NCBI GenBank assembly: GCA_022432975.1
Contig: CM039515.1
Coordinates: forward strand, 15,564,583-15,628,582
Direction: 5' to 3'
From: Begonia masoniana
Lineage: Eukaryota; Streptophyta; Magnoliopsida; Cucurbitales; Begoniaceae
Length of the DNA stretch: 64,000 bases
The notes under the pieces: model-generated
What the model was told of the DNA's origin: nothing
The model's database searches: none
The model's input: the letters and a program-made list of their open reading frames with translations, nothing else
Shown here: positions 22,435 through 36,949 of the stretch, piece by piece
Numbering within the stretch: the stretch's first letter is position 1
Layout: every line of letters begins with the position of its first letter
Position numbers and translations under genes: made by a program

Positions 22435-24743
22435 TGTGACGACCCAAAAACCGGACCCGATCGGGATCCAAGAACCGAGCCGTCACTCCGGGACATTTGC
22501 AGAAAACGGGGACAACTATTTTTTTTTTTTCGACTTTTTAAAACTCATGGACATTTAAAATGGATAACATAAAATAAAATCAAAGTAAAATAAATAAACA
22601 TAAACTGGAAATGAATAAAAACGTGAACAGTGACCGGAAGATGCAAAGTGTGAACAGTAACCGGAAGATGAAATTTGTGAACAGTGACCGGAAGATGAAA
22701 TTTGTGAACAGTGACCGGAAGATGAAATTTGTGAACAGTGACCGGAAGATGAAATTTGTGAACAGTGACCGGAAGATGAAAAATGTGAACAGTGACCGGA
22801 AGATGAAATTTGTGAACAGTGACCGGAAGATGAAATTTGTGAACAGTAACCGGAAGATGAAAAATGTGAACAGTGACCGGAAGATGAAATTTGTGAACAG
22901 TGACCGGAAGATGAAATTTGTGAACAGTAACCGGAAGATGAAAAATGTGAACAGTGACCGGAAGATGAAAAATGTGAACAGTGACCGGAAGATGAAATTT
23001 GTGAACAGTGACCGGATTTGTTAAAAATGTGAACAGTGACCGGATGACTAAAATTGTGAACAGTGACCGGATTTGTTAAAAATGTGAACAGTGACCGGAT
23101 GACTAAAAATGTAAAAGACAAAACTGGCAACTTTTAACATGATTACATAAAAACAAAAGTTGTGGAAACAGAATGTATGAAAACTTCAAACTTCAGAAAA
23201 CGATTCAAAACATGATTTTTGAACATATCGGGAAAAACACGACGGAATTTTAAGGAAAAACAAATTACATGGATGGCTCTAACATGACAGAAACTTAAGA
23301 AAAATCACACTACATGGATAGCTCTAAAACCAGAAGCTGTCTATGCACAGACTAACAGAAAATATTCCAAACGAATTCCAGAATACTTCAAAACATAGTT
23401 CAACTGTCGAATACAGAGGTTTTAACAAGAGAAAGCTTAACCAACAGAATACCTTACATTATCTATATCCAACAGAATTTCCTACAGAGTTTTCAACAAC
23501 CAAAAATACAGAATCCTAACATAGTTTAAAAACCAAACACAGAATTCCAGTAGGGTTTACAGACATAGACTTTACTTTAAATACTTAAACCTCGGGACAG
23601 GATTTGTCTGGCTGCAGCAACCATCCCGTGAGCTCCTCCCCCAACTACATCAACTCGTCAGTTTGAGGATCAAGCTCCTCATCTGGAAAATCCATACCTA
23701 CAACAGGAGTTCAACTATGAGCCTAGAGCTCAATAAGAACATGAAATGCAATGCAGTGATGCATGGACTTTTGAAATACGTGAACATTACATTACTTAAC
23801 ATTGCGTTTCACTGGACAGGAAAGGTATAAATGGGAGAAGGAGCTGGCGCAACAGGATGTACATGCCACTTTCAGGACATAACAGGAGTACTTGACAGGA
23901 TGCCAGTCCTCGTCCACACTTAACCATACATTTTCTTTACAGGATTTTATCTTACTTACTTCAAAACCGGTGCTGAAAACATTTGCATGATTTTACAGGA
24001 AACGTGTATGCATGAATAAGTGAAATGCTTAAACTTAACATTCACAGATGACAGAATGAATACAACAGGAAACAGAATATAACGGAAACACGTTTAACTT
24101 AAAACATAACCTAAAACTTATCTACCCGAACCAGACCTAGTACCTCCGAGTTGTAGGGCCTTAAGGGCCAACGTAGATGCATGAACTTACCTGTGGTCCG
24201 AAATGCAGCAAGCTTGAACGCACGAGCACCGTGGTTCACGAACCTATAGCATGCATAAACGGACATTAACCCTAAACCTCACGAAACTAGCAAATAAATA
24301 AACTAAAATCGTTTTCTATCTAAGATGATTACCTTAGACCAAAAAGCAGGAGGAAAATCAGAGAAGGAAGAAACTCCTTGCGTTGGTTTTCTTCAATCGA
24401 AAGAGAGAAGCAGAGAGGAAAAATGAATGAGAGCAGAGAGGGAAATGTCTCACGTAGGAGGAAGAGAAGGAAATGGGATACATGACTTGTCTTCTTCCAC
24501 AAGTTTGCCAAGTGTCAATCATCCATTTGATTTCTCCCACCAACCTTAATTTCTTCCTAATTTGCCCTTCCATTGGTTTTTAACTAAAACATTATTTAGT
24601 TAATCGATTCAGTCTCACGAATCACCCTCGTTCGGTTAAACACATCGACAATATTATTAAAAACAATCATTGCATTAATATCGGAGAAATTCCGCTTACA
24701 TATTCGGGGAATTATTACATAGGCAAAAATGCCGGGTGTTACA
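22435..24743 (-). repeat. 5' LTR of the chromovirus
   Basis: 2309 bp. It is identical to the other LTR except for four extra 27-bp subrepeats, one extra T and three substitutions (near 22445, 24342 and 24612). Confidence 0.93.
22623..23098. repeat. 27-bp LTR subrepeat array, 18 copies
   Basis: Same array as in the partner LTR but with four more units: one extra AAATTT-type unit, and one extra block of three units that includes the GTGAACAGTAACCGG variant. Confidence 0.92.
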
Positions 24744-24748
24744 CCACA

Positions 24749-25029
24749 TTTATCTTCTTGTCATTTATTTCTTGTTATTATCATTCATCACTTCACCATT
24801 TCACACATTTTTCTCTTCATCTATTTTTCTATTTTCTTTCACATTTCATGCCTACATAATGCATATCATTCTCGGCCATCTCACATCCATATTACATTCA
24901 TGCATTTTAGTTATATTTCTTGCCATTTTCCTCTCTTTATTTTAGAGTTTTGCATCACACTTGCACCCGAGCACATTTCTTACATTTTGTGGGTTATACA
25001 TAGACCCTTCTCTAAGGGATTCCGTGTCA
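24749..25029 (+). repeat. 3' LTR of element 2, right part
   Basis: Continues the LTR after the second CCACA copy (24744-24748) and ends GATTCCGTGTCA, like the 5' LTR. Confidence 0.85.
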
Positions 25030-25335
25030 CCGAGTCAGATTTGCGGCCCCCCAAAATTTGTTCACGTGCATTGCACGTGTTAGGGTGATCCAGTCTTTTC
25101 ACGTCAAACCACGTATGATGCGGCGGGCCGAAGACGTGGCACGACCCCCCGAATTGGGTTCGCGTGAGGGCCAGAGCCCCCCGAATCTTCCCCCGTGGAG
25201 TGCGGGGAGCCGTGATTTGTATTTTGCCCGCCGAATGGATCTGCGTGCAGCGCACGTGCAAGGGGCCCGTGATATGCGGGGGGCCACGATTTGAAGTCGG
25301 CCCCCCGAATTAGAATTCAGGGGCATGCGGCTCTC
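25030..25335. repeat. GC-rich flank, continuation of the repeat cut by element 2
   Basis: Rich in GGCCCCCCGAA and its complement and in CACGTGCA words. It resembles 9100-9295 in composition and motif, which fits one repeat tract split by the insertion. Open frames on both strands here come from GC content. Confidence 0.6.
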
Positions 25336-25879
25336 TACTGGGGTTTGTTTTTACAGTTTTCAATGGTTTGAGATTTTGACTGCGAGAACTTTTTGTTTGA
25401 GGAGTTTTTGATAAATTCCCATAGTTCAGTGGGTATTTTGGAATTTACCGTAAATTTAAAGCATTTTAGAGTGGGTAATTATCATTCCAATACATTGTAT
25501 AAAAACAGCCGGTTTTTGTTGAATTCCTCCGTTGCCGCCACCAGTCGAGGGATTCTCCTTACGTCGGTGACGAATCCGCCATCACTGGCTTACCACAAAA
25601 AGGTTTCACTCCAATCTTCTTTCAATTTAGCTTCTCTTCCTCTCTTTCCAAATCCTACTTAATCTTTCTTTCCCCTCTTCTTGGATTATTCGCTTAACGT
25701 TCTTGTTGCTCGTAATCGCTAAACTATACGAGACGAGAAAATTTCCTCGCGATTCACTGCTCTGTGCTTCATTTCTGGATAGTTACATGTTAGGAGTACG
25801 TTGTAGAAGAGTTTGTGGATTTGAAATGGGCTCCGGAAGCTTCCTCTTGGCTTAGAGAACTGATTTGCAGGTGGTGTCG
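25336..25879 (+). promoter_or_regulatory. promoter and 5' leader of the 668-aa protein gene
   Basis: Contains a TATA-like TTGTATAAAAACAGCC near 25494 and pyrimidine-rich stretches near 25610-25680. A very short upstream frame starts at ATG 25826. TTTGCAG at 25864-25870 could be a splice acceptor, so a leader intron is possible. The transcription start is not determined. Confidence 0.4.
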
Positions 25880-28800
25880 ATGAAGTCTGAGGGAGGAATT
25901 GATTTTACAATCTGGGACGATGAGCTTGAACACGTCTCGCTGGGGCAGCGGAAGAAGATGCTTGCTAGAGAGAAGGTACACTCTGGTTTGGTTATCAGAA
26001 AGTCGAATTTATCAAAAAGGGGGTGGCAAATCAACGTGAGACTTTTTTTTTTTTTATATCACGAAATTAATAAATTGTGAGGTTAGAGAAGAAACCTTAC
26101 TATTTTGTAAAGAAAGAAAATGAATGCTGCGATTCACAGGCGTTTATACACTAGTATGGTCTTTGAAGTTCTTCGTTTCAATTTGTTGGGTACACTTAAA
26201 GAGTTGGGTGTTCATATGAATTTTCTCATCTTTTTTTTTTGGCAGTTTTTTTTTCTTCCTTTTTTTTTTTGCGATTGAGTGTAACCATGCTTTTATTTAT
26301 ATATTTATTTTTCTTCCTGGTATCTCGTGCTTTATCATTTACCATTCAACTTCAATTCCTGAATGCTTTTTAATAAAGGTCATTAGCTTTAACAATTAAG
26401 ATGCGTATAACATGATGACTAAGTGGTGTACAGTTATAGTGGAAACACAGAAACTGAAATAAAAATATTTGAAGAAGAAAATACAGATATATGTCTTGGT
26501 TCACTGCATGGTCCGGATAGAAGGAAACTTCAAGATGGATAATCAGAGAAGAAAATGCTTATAACAAAAAAAAAAAAAAAAAGAAAACAATTCAAGCAGA
26601 CCATTACTTTCTTACCTGATATTCAGTTGTATGCAAAGTGATGGTCAATAATCATAGAAACAGATTTCTAGTATAAAATAGTACATAGAAACAGAAGCAA
26701 TTTGTTGTGTTTTTTATAGTTTCTTTGTGGAGTCGTGGTTATTGTGATCATGAGAAGTTGATTAAAATTAAATGTTAAAAAACTGGAAGGACAGAGCCAG
26801 AAATTGAAAGTAAGATTAGTATTTTTTTTCAGTAATAACATATGAAATGAGATAATAACTACGTAATAATTGAGGTTAAATTTTTTCTAAGTGTAGGTTG
26901 AACAACAGATTTCTTAATGAATAGAGCACTGTGATTTAAATTTAGAATCTAGTGTTCTTAACTATTATGTTCTTTTCTCTTTCAGTGAGTTGCATGTACT
27001 TTTCTCTTTAAACTAGGATGCTTCTACTATGGTTATTCTCTTTGTTCAATATTAGATGCCGGATAAATTATGGAATTTGTTGGGTGAAAGATATAAGATG
27101 TTTTAATGGTCTGCTTGAACTGTTTTTTTTCCTTGTTACAAGTGTTTCTTTCTCTGTTTTCCCATCTTGAAGTCTCCTTCTATCCGTACCATGTAGTCCC
27201 ATGTGGAGTAATAGTGAACCAAGTCATATATTTCTATTTTCTTCTTCTAGTATTTTTATTTTGTGTTCCAATGTGTCTAGCACTATAGAATCATGTTCTA
27301 TTAAAATCATCACTTTGTTAAAAATTTACTAGACCACCCTTTTAGTGTCCTCAACATTAATTTTATAATGGCAACTTCTTTAGATTATATGTATGCCACA
27401 TTTTTATCCTTGTTTTTTCCTGTTGGTGTAATACAGTTTTGTGTCTGTTCTAGTTCATTGGTTTCGTAGTTAGTTGTTTATTTAATGTAATTGTAGTCAT
27501 ATCTGGGTAACTGATTCTGGTGACCTTGTTTTAAGCTTGAGAAACGCCATTAAGAATGTAGGTCACTGTGGAGAGTCTGGACTTTTCATATCACTTGTCC
27601 AATCATACCTTCTTTCCGATGGACTTCACCTGGGAGGTGATTCCTAATGTGGATGTGCTGAAAGGGAAGAAGTGTTGATAGATTTTCATTGCTAATATGT
27701 AATTTGGACGAAGAAAAGAGCTCTAACTATTTATTGATTAATTGGATTCTGGTTCTTAGTATGCCAATAGAGTCATCTCACAGTTGTATTTTTTCTGCTT
27801 CTATCACGTAGAGCACTTTATTTTTTTTTTAGTATTTAGAAAGAAAACTAGAAAAAACTGAAACAGTAATGAATTTTCAATCGACTGCACAAATTAACTT
27901 TTGTCATATAGAACCACGGATTTTCAGGGAAAAAAAGACATTATGAGGTTACTGGTGCAAACAGTGATCAACAAACTTTACTAATATGAAAATTATGAAA
28001 ATAACCGGGATAAAAATTAGATTTTGAATTTACTGAAACATTGATGTGATTATAGTTGCTTGCAGGGTTCTCTTTCTGTAATTTCTCATTGTGATGCCGG
28101 AGAATCGGTAAATCTTCAATTGGCACAAGAAGCACAACAGATTCCAGTAAACGACTCATCTGCCCATTCTATAGAAAGTCTTGTGGGGACTCAAATTAGT
28201 GCGCCTGCATGTTTAAAGCCAATGACATGTTCAACGAAAAACTCTGGTAATAGTTTATCCGCAGTATCCCAATATTCAGGTCCTTCAGTGATTCCTGACC
28301 GAGTAAAGCTCAAGGGTTTGGACACTATGATCAGTCTATTAGCAGACAATAGAAGTATGCCTGGCTTTACTGAGATTAAGTATGAATACAATAATGAGAT
28401 TGTCGATGACTTCGACTCAGATCTTGATCACGTTGTGTTGAAAAAGAGACAACAGATGCTGCGATTAAGGTTGAAATTTTTTAAGTTACATTAGCAGACA
28501 TGGAAGATGCAGTTAAAATTCATAAATACAGACATGCATAATGCAATTACTATTCATAAATACACGGGGTTTAATATATGAAATTCTGTTTAATGTTTGT
28601 ATTGCAGGGAAGTGTCCGAGTTATCAAAAGAATCATTGGTGGTAATTTATCATTCTTTATTTCTGTTGATAAATATTTGTACCAATTTGGTCTTGAATTT
28701 TTTACTATATATATGACTGTTGGTCGATTTTTACTGAGGTCAAATCTTTTGTATGGGTTTTTAGTTTTCCAGCATCTTGCCTTTTAGAACACGAGAAGAA

Positions 28801-31800
28801 AGAGCTTCTTGAATTATTTATTAATACTCATACTTCAAACAACTTCAATTACACATAAAAAAGTTCATTTTATGGGTATAAGCATGTAAATTTAATCTAT
28901 TTCCACGTTCTTTATGATGTTTATTGACTCATCAGCAGAAGAGGGATGAACTAGTTGCACCAAAGTTTTTCTCTGGGATTCTCAGTCAGTTTAGAGATAT
29001 TTTCTTTGTCCTTGATGGCAGAGAAAAAATAATCCTGACGTGTGTACGTGACAAAATGAGTGACATGATATCACCCATTCACCAACATATTTAATCAATG
29101 AGCCAAAATGTAACTGTTAATGTGGCAATATATACTTAGTTTCTTTTACTCTTTTCCTATGTTTTCCATAGTTTCGTTTACTCTTTTCATATGTTTTCTG
29201 TTTCTATAATGATAGAGGACTTGAATTTCAGTGTCACTTGACTTCTGTCGTAGTGCGCTTGATGTTGGTGACTCTTATTTTGATTTTCCTTCAAATCATA
29301 ATTTTTTTAATCAAATTTGGGTTCACTTTGCTTTGCATAAGACAGGAAATAGAATTGAATCCATTTTTTTTTACCTAAATGTAATATGTGGAAACATGGC
29401 TAAACCAAGAGTTACTTAATGGCAAAATATTGATTAATTTATAAGTAGAGTTGTTGGTAACTTTATGTAACAGGTCAATGGTGGGGAGTCTCATGAAGGC
29501 CTTATTCAATGCTATCAAGGTACAGAAAAGGAAGATATCAATGGTGTCAATAATGGAGAAAGGTTGGCAGCTGAAAGCCTTGAAAGAAGTGCTTCTTTTT
29601 CTCTTGGAACTTCAGCTATTCATTGCTCATCACCAAAGGAGTTCCCTCAGAGATGTTCTATTTCTACTAATAAGTTTTGCTCCAAGTCTGTCAAACCAGT
29701 TGATGACATTGGAATGGAAGAAGCTGAGAGGACATACAGAAATCAAAAGGTGGGCATGTATTTAGGTTCATATGGTGGACAAACTTATCTTCCTGCAATG
29801 CAATATAATGAACTCACTTCAGCTTCTAGCAATATGTCAGTCAAGTGCAGACCTTATGATCATGGGGATTTCAGTAACTTGGATTCTGAGGCAAAAGATA
29901 ATAAGTTCTCTCAGAATGTAATGGCAGTTAAGGGGGAAGTGAATATACCTGATCAACATTTTGAAAATGATATTGAAAGTGTGCCATTGACAGATCGGGC
30001 AAAGCAATTGTGTTCAAGAAAGCATTCTAGTGGTATTTCAAGGAATGATGTTCTCTTGAAGAAACTAGCCTCTCCCTCCAATTCCAACCTTTTTGATTCA
30101 GAGTCTGTTGGGCAATCAAAGATAGGTCGTCCATGGAAACGGAAAAAGACAGCCACGTATTTATCTTCACTCTTTTTATTTTATCCAATAATATTTGTGT
30201 TTCTTAATGTCTCTTTGTGTTTACATGTGTCACATATCAGGTCTACTGTTTTTTATGTTTATGCAGGGATTCGGTTAAAATTGCTCTCGAGGAAGATGCT
30301 CCAGGACTTCTACAGGTAGAGCATTACTAAGGTGTCTCCAGATCTAAGGTTATTTTGTGAATTTGAATCAATGTCATGTTAATTTTAATTTTGCAGGTAC
30401 TAATAGATAAAGGGGTTTTGGTTGATGAAATTAAGCTTTATGATGAAATGGAAAGCGATGAAGCTCTTGATGAGTCTTTATGTGAAGAAAGCTTTTCTGA
30501 GCTTGAAGCAGTGATTTCAAAGGTATGCAATAATTCTTCTCATATAAGAAAAGGTATGTAACAATACCAGACTATGGTGTCATCCTTTGGTCTTTTATCC
30601 TTACTTTTTGGCTCCACATCATGGTTGTTCTTGGTTGATCCTCGTGATTAGTCTAGAGAGAGGTTCAAATGAACTTTGACGATCCTTTTCTAGTGAATGT
30701 GGTGGTCTCAGGGAGAGCCTAGATGGGGCATAGTTATAATAAGGACTATTCTTAGTTATTATGATCATAACAAATTAGGGACAAATTAAGTCAATAAAAT
30801 TTTGAATCCATAAGAATTATTTTAAGTAATTTTATAAAACATTACTAGTGCGAAAATGAGACATGGTAGTTGTATGAGGTCTCCATAATTAGTATTAGTG
30901 ATATGGTATTGGATGAAAGAATTTTAGAATATTAAAAAATGTTCATAGAAATGATCTATTCTTATATTTAATTTTTTATAAATAACAAAATATATTAAGA
31001 AAAGAATATACAATATGTCGCCAAAGAAAAATATCCTTAAAATATTTTCAAGAAAATCTCATTGCTATGAATCGATATGGTCTAACAAATAGTTAAAATA
31101 CAAAATTTTCAAATTAAATTCATCTTTTTGTCTTCCATTTATAATAGAAGCATCATTGTTGAACCTCTCAATATCAAGTGAACTCCCAACAAAAATTCTT
31201 ATGTTTTATTCACATGGTTCGCTCAACCAAAAGTCTCTCTCAACTAATGGCGTTCTGGTGGTGGACAGTCTCTGACTTTCTAGGCAGAGATAATTTTCAT
31301 GGTTTCAAATTCCTATATGGTGGACTTGTGGTGTAAGATGCAAAATAGTACATGTTCTTATACGTCACAATTATTTAAACATTTTGAGTTTTATTCTTAT
31401 CACCAATTCGTAAGTTCATTAGGTTGATTATTTTTTATAATACGTTTGTATTATTGTAATGGTTGAAAAAAACAAATTTCCAGCATCTGGAAGTGTAGCT
31501 TTCACACTGCTTAACCTCAATGTTAAAAAATAATCAAGCTAATGAACTTACGAATTTGTATAAAACTCTAAATGTTTAGTAGTTGTAACGTATCAGAACA
31601 TGTACAATGTTATGAAACACGTCCTATTTGATTAGTAGGCCAATTTCTTCCGTCAATGATGATAATGCCATTGTCAACCCTATCCCTATAATTGAGCTTG
31701 CAATATTCTTGCATTTGTATCTTTCATCGGCCAGCAGAAAAATTCATTTCAATTTAACTCCCACTGCTGTGCATTGACTAGTTTTGTATTTTAAAAAGTT

Positions 31801-33269
31801 GCCACTTAAACTCGTTGATTTCTGGTGTTTTTTGAAACTCGTTTTTTGTCACAGTTACTCAATTTATCAAATGTTTGCAGTAGAAGATTCTTTGTGTAAT
31901 GTCACTTCTTTTCTTTCAAAAATGGGAACAGGTTTTCATTCAACGCCATTCCTTTCTGAAGTTTGCTCCTCAACGTGCTGCAAAGGCTTCAAGGGGTAGC
32001 TATTGTTTGGCTTGCCTACTTGCACTTGTGGAGCAGGTAAATGTTTTTTCCTCGAGCTATTCTAATATTAAGGTCAAGATTGGCATTAATTTGTTTCTTT
32101 TTTTATCTGTTTTTTTTTTTACAAGTGCATTGATCAGTTTTTCCTTGTATTCTCTGTGGTTTTCTAGTCAAGATATCTGCAGTTCCGCGAATGGCCTGTT
32201 GAATGGGGTTGGTGCCGCGATCTTCAGTCATTTATATTTGTATTTGAGAGACATAACAGGTGCGCGATTTGAAAGGAATAGTTGGCGTTTCTATTCATTT
32301 CGTGCTAAATTATATTTACAATTTTATTCATTTTTAATGCAGGATAGTGCTGGAACGCCCTGAATATGGTTATGCAACTTATTTCTTCGAGCTTGTGAAT
32401 TCTTTACCTCTAAACTGGCAGATCAAACGATTGGTGATTTCCATGAAGTTAACAAGCTGTAGTAGGATTTCTGTGCTTGAGAACAAACCCATAGTGGTAA
32501 TAACTTCTCCCGTGTATATATGTGATAGATTTTCAAAATTGTTTTTCTTTCACTTTCAGTGTCTCTTTCCTGAACTATTGGATTCTGTTAGATACTTATT
32601 TAATGGTTTTTCTATTTCTGGTGCTATATTCTTTGTAATGTGGTTTACACAAGTGGTATGAAAAGCTGAGTGAAGCACCATGTTTTTATTTTAGCATTAA
32701 CACTGGTCAAGTAGCTATGTCGCTGTATATGGCATTATAGTAAATTACTGTGACAGCTTTTTATATCTAATTATGATGGATAGTGCCATTATTAATGAAG
32801 TTGGTTATAGTTCCCTAGATCTGGGAAATCCCAATTTGGTTGAATGGGATAAAATTTGCTTTCTGAATCTAAAACTTTTGATAAAATCACACACTTGTTG
32901 AGATTTGCATATCTTATTTGATGAAAACATTGATTTTCAGGTTATCAGTTGAGTTTCTATTTTATCTTTCCTGACGCAAATTCTCTTTGGCATCTCTTGG
33001 TTAAGGTTGGGGAAGATTTGAGTGAAGGAGAGGCAAAGGTCTTAAAAGAATATGGATGGGTACCAAATACGGGTCTTGGGACGATGCTGAACTTTCGAGA
33101 CAGGGTAATACACGATAGAAAGGAGGATGCATCAGATTGGTCTTCGAAAATAGGAAAGTGTCTGGTGGATGGTTACAAAGATGGACACCTGATCCCCTCT
33201 GATATTCCAAAGAAGTTTGAGGAGTACATGGGTGATCAAACCACACAAGTTAAGGTGGAGGCCGATTAG
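25880..33269 (+). CDS. unrecognised plant protein, 668 aa, 10 coding exons
   Basis: Exons: 25880-25975, 28066-28469, 28608-28641, 29474-30156, 30267-30315, 30397-30522, 31932-32036, 32168-32259, 32343-32496, 33006-33269. All introns are GT-AG, phases agree, and the sum is 2007 bases with one TAG stop. I do not recognise the family with confidence. Residues 13-28 and 149-164 repeat one motif, D[DS][ED]L[ED]HVxLxxRxxML. Residues 179-405 are Ser/Asn-rich and probably disordered. GRPWKRKK at 396-403 resembles an AT-hook or nuclear localisation signal. The last 205 residues, from VFIQRHSFLKFAPQRAAKAS onward, look folded and contain FREWPVEWGWCRDLQSFIF, a Trp-rich core, and EYGWVPNTGLG. No signal peptide or membrane segment is visible. 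A nuclear role is inference only. Exon boundaries are my reading, and small alternative sites (e.g. 28638 or 28641) are possible. Confidence 0.75.
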
Positions 33270-34244
33270 AGGTATGGACCCATTCTCATATGTATACGAG
33301 CTCGATAGATTGATTACTATATTGCCTGACAACGATGATCACACGTGATGAAAGGCGAAGTTGAAGTGTTGTCATTTTGTGGCTTGTAAATACTTGCATT
33401 GTCATATTATGTACTCAAGTTCGTCCATTTGTTTTAATATATAGTTAAATGTTTTCTACTAGACAAATTAAGGACGTAATACGTTATTATGTAACTTACG
33501 AATACTTTTTATGCCTGTCAAAAAAGAACTAGTGATTGCAATTTTCATATGAAATATTTGGTGATCCACATGATGGAAGGTGAATCTTAGAGAGAGAGAG
33601 AGAGAGAGAGAGTGTGTGTGTGTTGATTTGAAAATATATTATCCAATTATCATGATTCGTTGACATGATTAAAATTTAAGAAATTTAAATATTAAAATGG
33701 ATGAAATGACATTTAAAAACAAATCTGAAACTATTTAACTAGGCAATTTAAACTAAATTACAAGGAAGAAAAACTTATTTGATCTTTTTTTTTATTTTTA
33801 GCAGGCCAAATGTGAAGTTTTATAAAATATTTAAAATTGATGCGACAATTTTAACAACTTTTTTTTTATCTATTGTCAGAAATCGAACTATAACCAAAGA
33901 AGAAAAATATTAAAATTAGATATTAGATTTACAAAGAAAAATTTTTTAACGGAAAAGATCACTGACAGAGCAAATATCACTATATGAAGAACGAAATACA
34001 ACTGTGAATTTTGTGATTCTATTTTATATAAATTTATAGAGAAAATAAAACTAAGTCGGCAACTAGAATTCAGGTCAAAAGTTTAGGGTATCTTGTTAAA
34101 AAAAAAAAAAAAAAAAAAAAAGGTTTGAGTTATAGGTTTAATGAGCCGGGCTTCAGATAAGGCTTAGTGTATATTTAAAGCCCTTCTCTTTACTTTTTAA
34201 TGTCTCGACGTTTAACCCTCTTTTTTATCGCCGTTGGCCAGTTG
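33270..34244. other. intergenic, 3' end and AT-rich spacer
   Basis: No open frame of interest. It contains a (GA)n-(TG)n microsatellite at about 33589-33624 and a 24-base A run near 34098. A plausible 3' UTR of the upstream gene runs to roughly 33450. Confidence 0.5.
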
Positions 34245-34252
34245 TAGGGTTT
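34245..34252 (+). promoter_or_regulatory. telo-box (TAGGGTTT) of the RPL9 promoter
   Basis: TAGGGTTT lies 47 bases before the RPL9 start codon. Such interstitial telomere-like boxes are common near transcription starts of plant ribosomal protein genes. A GGCTT/AAGCCC pair lies near 34160-34183. Confidence 0.55.
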
Positions 34253-34298
34253 CTCTTCCTACGTTGGAGCCGCTACTGGTGTACAGGGAGAAAGAGAG

Positions 34299-35796
<1,498 letters not shown>

Positions 35797-36949
35797 TCAA
35801 CAGATGAATCAGCCAAAATTAGCTAGTTTTGATAGTTTACTTCAAATGGGTATTTCTAGTCTAGATGTTTATGTAGACAATTTGAAATGGTTTGTGTGGA
35901 TTCACAATTTTGTTTGTTTTTGTTTTAAAGTTTTGAATTTTTAAGGAAGTCCTGAAAAATATTGCGACAACTGTGCCAGATTGTCCTTTTGGAAATTTTG
36001 GTAGACCGCCCTATTCATGGAAGTTAAACGACATTATTGTGTGATGAGGAGTGCTTTCAATACAAATAAAAGTAAGAAATTGAGCTTTGGTTGGCAAGTG
36101 AAATTATTGATTACCCTTGAATACATTATTGTTTATAAACGTTGCTTGATGAAGCAACTTTATATCATTAATTATTTCTCAAGTTGATCAAAGATTACAT
36201 TGTTCTATATCTTAGGCCTAAATTTCACAATTCTATGTAGCACGTCACCCATTTTAATACTTGGAAATTCTGTTGAATGAACTTGTTTTATGCACTTATT
36301 CTATGGTATTTATTTGGTCATTTTGACTGCGCATGATAAACTTTGAAGCATAGTTTTTGAGTGGGTGTTAAGAGAGGATGAAATAGCTGGGAGGGAGAGA
36401 TGGAAAGAAAGAGGTGTCAAACTTTGGAGCATTGGATTAGGAGAAAAAAACAAATGAATGGATGTGATCAAAAGACAAGGTTCTTTATCCTTGACGTAAT
36501 TGTTTAAATTATGTTATAATTATTGTGTTATTTAATAAGAAAAGACAGAATATGCTCATAGAATGTGTAATCAGGTGATTCCTTGGAAATAGTTTAAATG
36601 CATTATTATGCAACTTAGAACGAACAAAATGAGCATGTGTTATTAGGTATTGTGGCTAGATCATATTTATCCATATAGTCTATTATAATTATTCTGTCAA
36701 TAAATTATCAAAAGATATGTCAATTCTTTAAAAAAGAAGAGAAAACAAAGGTTTTTAACTTTATTGCTTCACATAGGAAACTCATACGAAATGGTGAAAT
36801 TTTTTCAATAACTTTTAATACTAACACAAAATTCGACCTGTAAAACCAAGTTAGAACAGCATAAAATAGAATTGGTTCTCTCACGGCTCAATTTGAAGAG
36901 AACTCCAATAGAATGCAGTATATTTTAATAAATTATTAACCAAATAACA
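35797..36949. other. intergenic spacer downstream of RPL9
   Basis: AT-rich, with no gene, RNA or repeat structure that I can support. Confidence 0.4.

Larger units (their letters stand above)
15599..24743 (-). mobile_element. intact Tekay/Del-type chromovirus (Ty3/gypsy)
   Basis: Two LTRs (15599-17798 and 22435-24743) of the form TGTGACGACC...CCGGGTGTTACA flank one uninterrupted polyprotein frame. The target duplication is CCACA, perfect at 15594-15598 and 24744-24748. A primer binding site and polypurine tract are in place. Outside a subrepeat array and one T-run base, I found three substitutions between the LTRs over roughly 2.2 kb, so insertion is very recent. Every part needed for movement appears present, so this may be an active, autonomous copy. 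It sits inside the 3' LTR of element 2. Confidence 0.95.
9297..25029 (+). mobile_element. pol-less LTR retrotransposon, element 2, with nested chromovirus
   Basis: The element is bounded by LTRs 9297-10556 and 14636-15598 plus 24749-25029, and by near-identical flanks CCGAT (9292-9296) and CCGAG (25030-25034), taken as the target duplication. Removing the nested chromovirus and its duplicated site leaves 6583 bp. The two LTRs are 1260 and 1244 bp, the difference being one 16-bp indel near 9655/14989. The interior holds gag, a protease-like region and an X-type frame but no RT, RNase H or integrase. The LTRs differ at a modest number of sites, so the insertion is old relative to the chromovirus inside it. 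Confidence 0.82.

Noticed and set aside
24980..25326. Overlapping GC-rich frames on both strands next to the element 2 end
   Set aside because: They are explained by high GC and lack of AT-rich stops. No conserved motif is present.
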